Under the pieces are notes generated by a model. That model had not been told where the DNA came from. It worked only from the letters and a program-made list of their open reading frames with translations, and made no database searches. This document shows positions 38,771-39,745 of a DNA stretch of 39,745 nt, piece by piece. The DNA lies in contig JACQEX010000078.1 of assembly GCA_016200345.1 (NCBI GenBank), positions 1-39,745 on the forward strand. The letters run 5' to 3'. Both the position numbers and the translations under genes were made by a program. Each line of letters opens with the position of its first letter. The stretch's first letter is position 1. This stretch comes from Nitrospinota bacterium. Its GTDB lineage: Bacteria; Nitrospinota_A; UBA7883; JACRGQ01.

Positions 38771-39745
38771 ATGACAACACAGACAATACCGAAGGGCTGG
38801 ACGATAACGACGCTTGGGGAAGTTGCGGAGATAATTAAAGACCAATGGAATCCCGGTGATGCAGAACAGAAATATATTGGACTGGAACATATTAGCCAAG
38901 GAGATTTGCGAATTAATGGCTATGGATTTTCCTCAAAATTAGAAAGCAATAAGTTCTGCTTCAAAAATGGCGATGTTTTGTTTGGAAAGCTACGACCATA
39001 TTTTCGCAAGGTTTGGATGGCAACCTTCAGCGGTATTTGCTCAACTGATATTTGGGTGATTCGAAGCAAGAAAGGTTATGACCAGAGCTATTTGTTCTAT
39101 TTTATGGCTAATCCCATTGTCATAGATAAGTCTTCAGGAGCAAGCACAGGAACAAAAATGCCGAGGGCAGATTGGGGTTTTCTAGGAAATACAGAATGGG
39201 GTTTCCCCAATATCTCAGAGCAAAAGGCGATTGCGGCGGTGCTTGCGGCACTGGATGACAAGATAGAACTTTTGCGGAAGCAAAACAAAACGCTGGAGAA
39301 TATCGCCCAAACCCTCTTCAAACGCTGGTTCGTGGATTTTGAATTTCCCTGCCTGCCTTCAGGCTATGCCTTCGGCGCAGGTAAACCCAACGAAATGGCA
39401 AGTGTTTGCACTTACAAATCCGTAGGCGGCTTGCCTGCGCCGCAATCGGACAAACATTTTCTTTATGTGCTCCTGTGCGGCGACGACAGCTTTTATATAG
39501 GGATTACAGATGACCTTTACCGGCGTTGGTATGAGCACAAAACCGGAAAAGGCGCAAAATGGACGAAACAAAATGAGCCGATAAAGGTTATTCATTGGGA
39601 GGAGTTTGGGAACAAGAGAGACGCCGCCGCACGGGAGCAATGGCTGAAAACCGGATTTGGAAGAAAATGGCTGAAAAGGGAATATGAAGCAGGCCGATTG
39701 CGGCAGGCAGGGAAGATGACCGACTCCGCACTAGGCAAAATCCCC
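38771..39745 (+). CDS. hsdS: Type I restriction specificity subunit HsdS with internal GIY-YIG domain (incomplete)
   Basis: 325 codons to the window edge. Residues 1-155 are a first target-recognition domain (IPKGWTITTLGEVAEIIKD, ending WGFPNISEQKAIAAVLAALDDKI). Residues 161-188 are the conserved coiled-coil arm (LRKQNKTLENIAQTLFKRWFVDF). At about residues 192-315, where the linker to the second recognition domain should be, there is a GIY-YIG nuclease domain (FLYVLLCGDDSFYIGITDDLYRRWYEHKTGKGAKW). MTDSALGKIP then begins the second recognition domain. The frame is unbroken. Confidence 0.9.
   Translation, partial: MTTQTIPKGWTITTLGEVAEIIKDQWNPGDAEQKYIGLEHISQGDLRINGYGFSSKLESNKFCFKNGDVLFGKLRPYFRKVWMATFSGICSTDIWVIRSKKGYDQSYLFYFMANPIVIDKSSGASTGTKMPRADWGFLGNTEWGFPNISEQKAIAAVLAALDDKIELLRKQNKTLENIAQTLFKRWFVDFEFPCLPSGYAFGAGKPNEMASVCTYKSVGGLPAPQSDKHFLYVLLCGDDSFYIGITDDLYRRWYEHKTGKGAKWTKQNEPIKVIHWEEFGNKRDAAAREQWLKTGFGRKWLKREYEAGRLRQAGKMTDSALGKIP
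39345..39713 (+). mobile_element. In-frame GIY-YIG insert bounded by 13-bp inverted repeats
   Basis: TTCCCTGCCTGCC (39345-39357) and GGCAGGCAGGGAA (39701-39713) are exact reverse complements. The span is 369 bases, 123 codons, so its presence or loss keeps hsdS in frame. The segment encodes a UPF0213-like GIY-YIG domain with YVLLCGD, YIGI and REQWLK. The inner flanks contain further short inverted sequence (GCGCAGG ... CCTGCGC). It looks like a domain-carrying mobile element. Confidence 0.65.

Overview
This 39.7 kb window comes from a diderm (Gram-negative-type) bacterium. It encodes the lipoprotein carrier LolA, the site-2 protease RseP, a DsbD thiol transporter, a periplasmic HtrA protease, a beta-barrel-like c-type cytochrome and signal peptides of the usual kind. 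Both tRNA genes encode their CCA end. No gene pins the phylum; the gene mix fits an uncultured deltaproteobacterial or Nitrospinota/Nitrospirota-like lineage, but that is inference. Roughly 1-33,700 reads as core chromosome. About 33,750-39,745, downstream of tRNA-Asn, is an accessory region with repeats, a broken nuclease gene and a type I restriction-modification operon that runs off the right edge.

Layout. 1-649 is the N-terminal part of acetyl-CoA synthetase (minus strand). 779-3018 holds pheA-hisC, overlapping by ATGA. 3053-3975 is a MarR regulator coupled to a flavin-reductase-like gene behind a palindromic operator. 4119-7810 holds apbE, an HxlR regulator, an ABC exporter pair and a lone cyclic-nucleotide-binding protein. 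7936-9319 holds small unknown proteins, one apparently secreted and started from ATT. 9547-13427 holds gamma-carbonic anhydrase, lolA, rseP, tRNA-Leu and an NfeD protease. 13511-16818 holds a zinc-ribbon protein, a repeat-filled spacer, a glycosyltransferase coupled to radA, and a repeat element bounded by inverted repeats. 16829-21761 holds a zincin, an HD-GYP protein, an SDR epimerase, a BrnT/BrnA toxin-antitoxin pair, era and a frameshifted recO. 22011-28683 holds a dihaem lipoprotein, a haem-containing outer-membrane protein, dsbD, an ABC-2 permease, a TVP38 protein and queF. 28756-33643 (all minus) holds htrA and the run birA-coaX-DUF503-rbfA-truB.

The accessory end contains tRNA-Asn, hairpin clusters, a 62-bp perfect direct repeat, and a DUF1016/YhcG nuclease remnant cut by a perfect 24-bp inverted repeat. 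The hsdM - rhuM/fic - hsdS operon follows. Its most unusual feature is a GIY-YIG nuclease domain inside hsdS, at the junction between the two target-recognition domains. The insert is in frame and bounded exactly by a 13-bp perfect inverted repeat 369 bp end to end (a multiple of three). hsdM and rhuM/fic also carry palindromic DNA inside their reading frames.

Two chromosome-wide habits stand out. Several genes have a -10-like hexamer ending 6-7 bases before ATG with little or no Shine-Dalgarno, suggesting leaderless transcripts. A 7-base-periodic CACGAAA repeat recurs in spacers, sometimes as inverted pairs.
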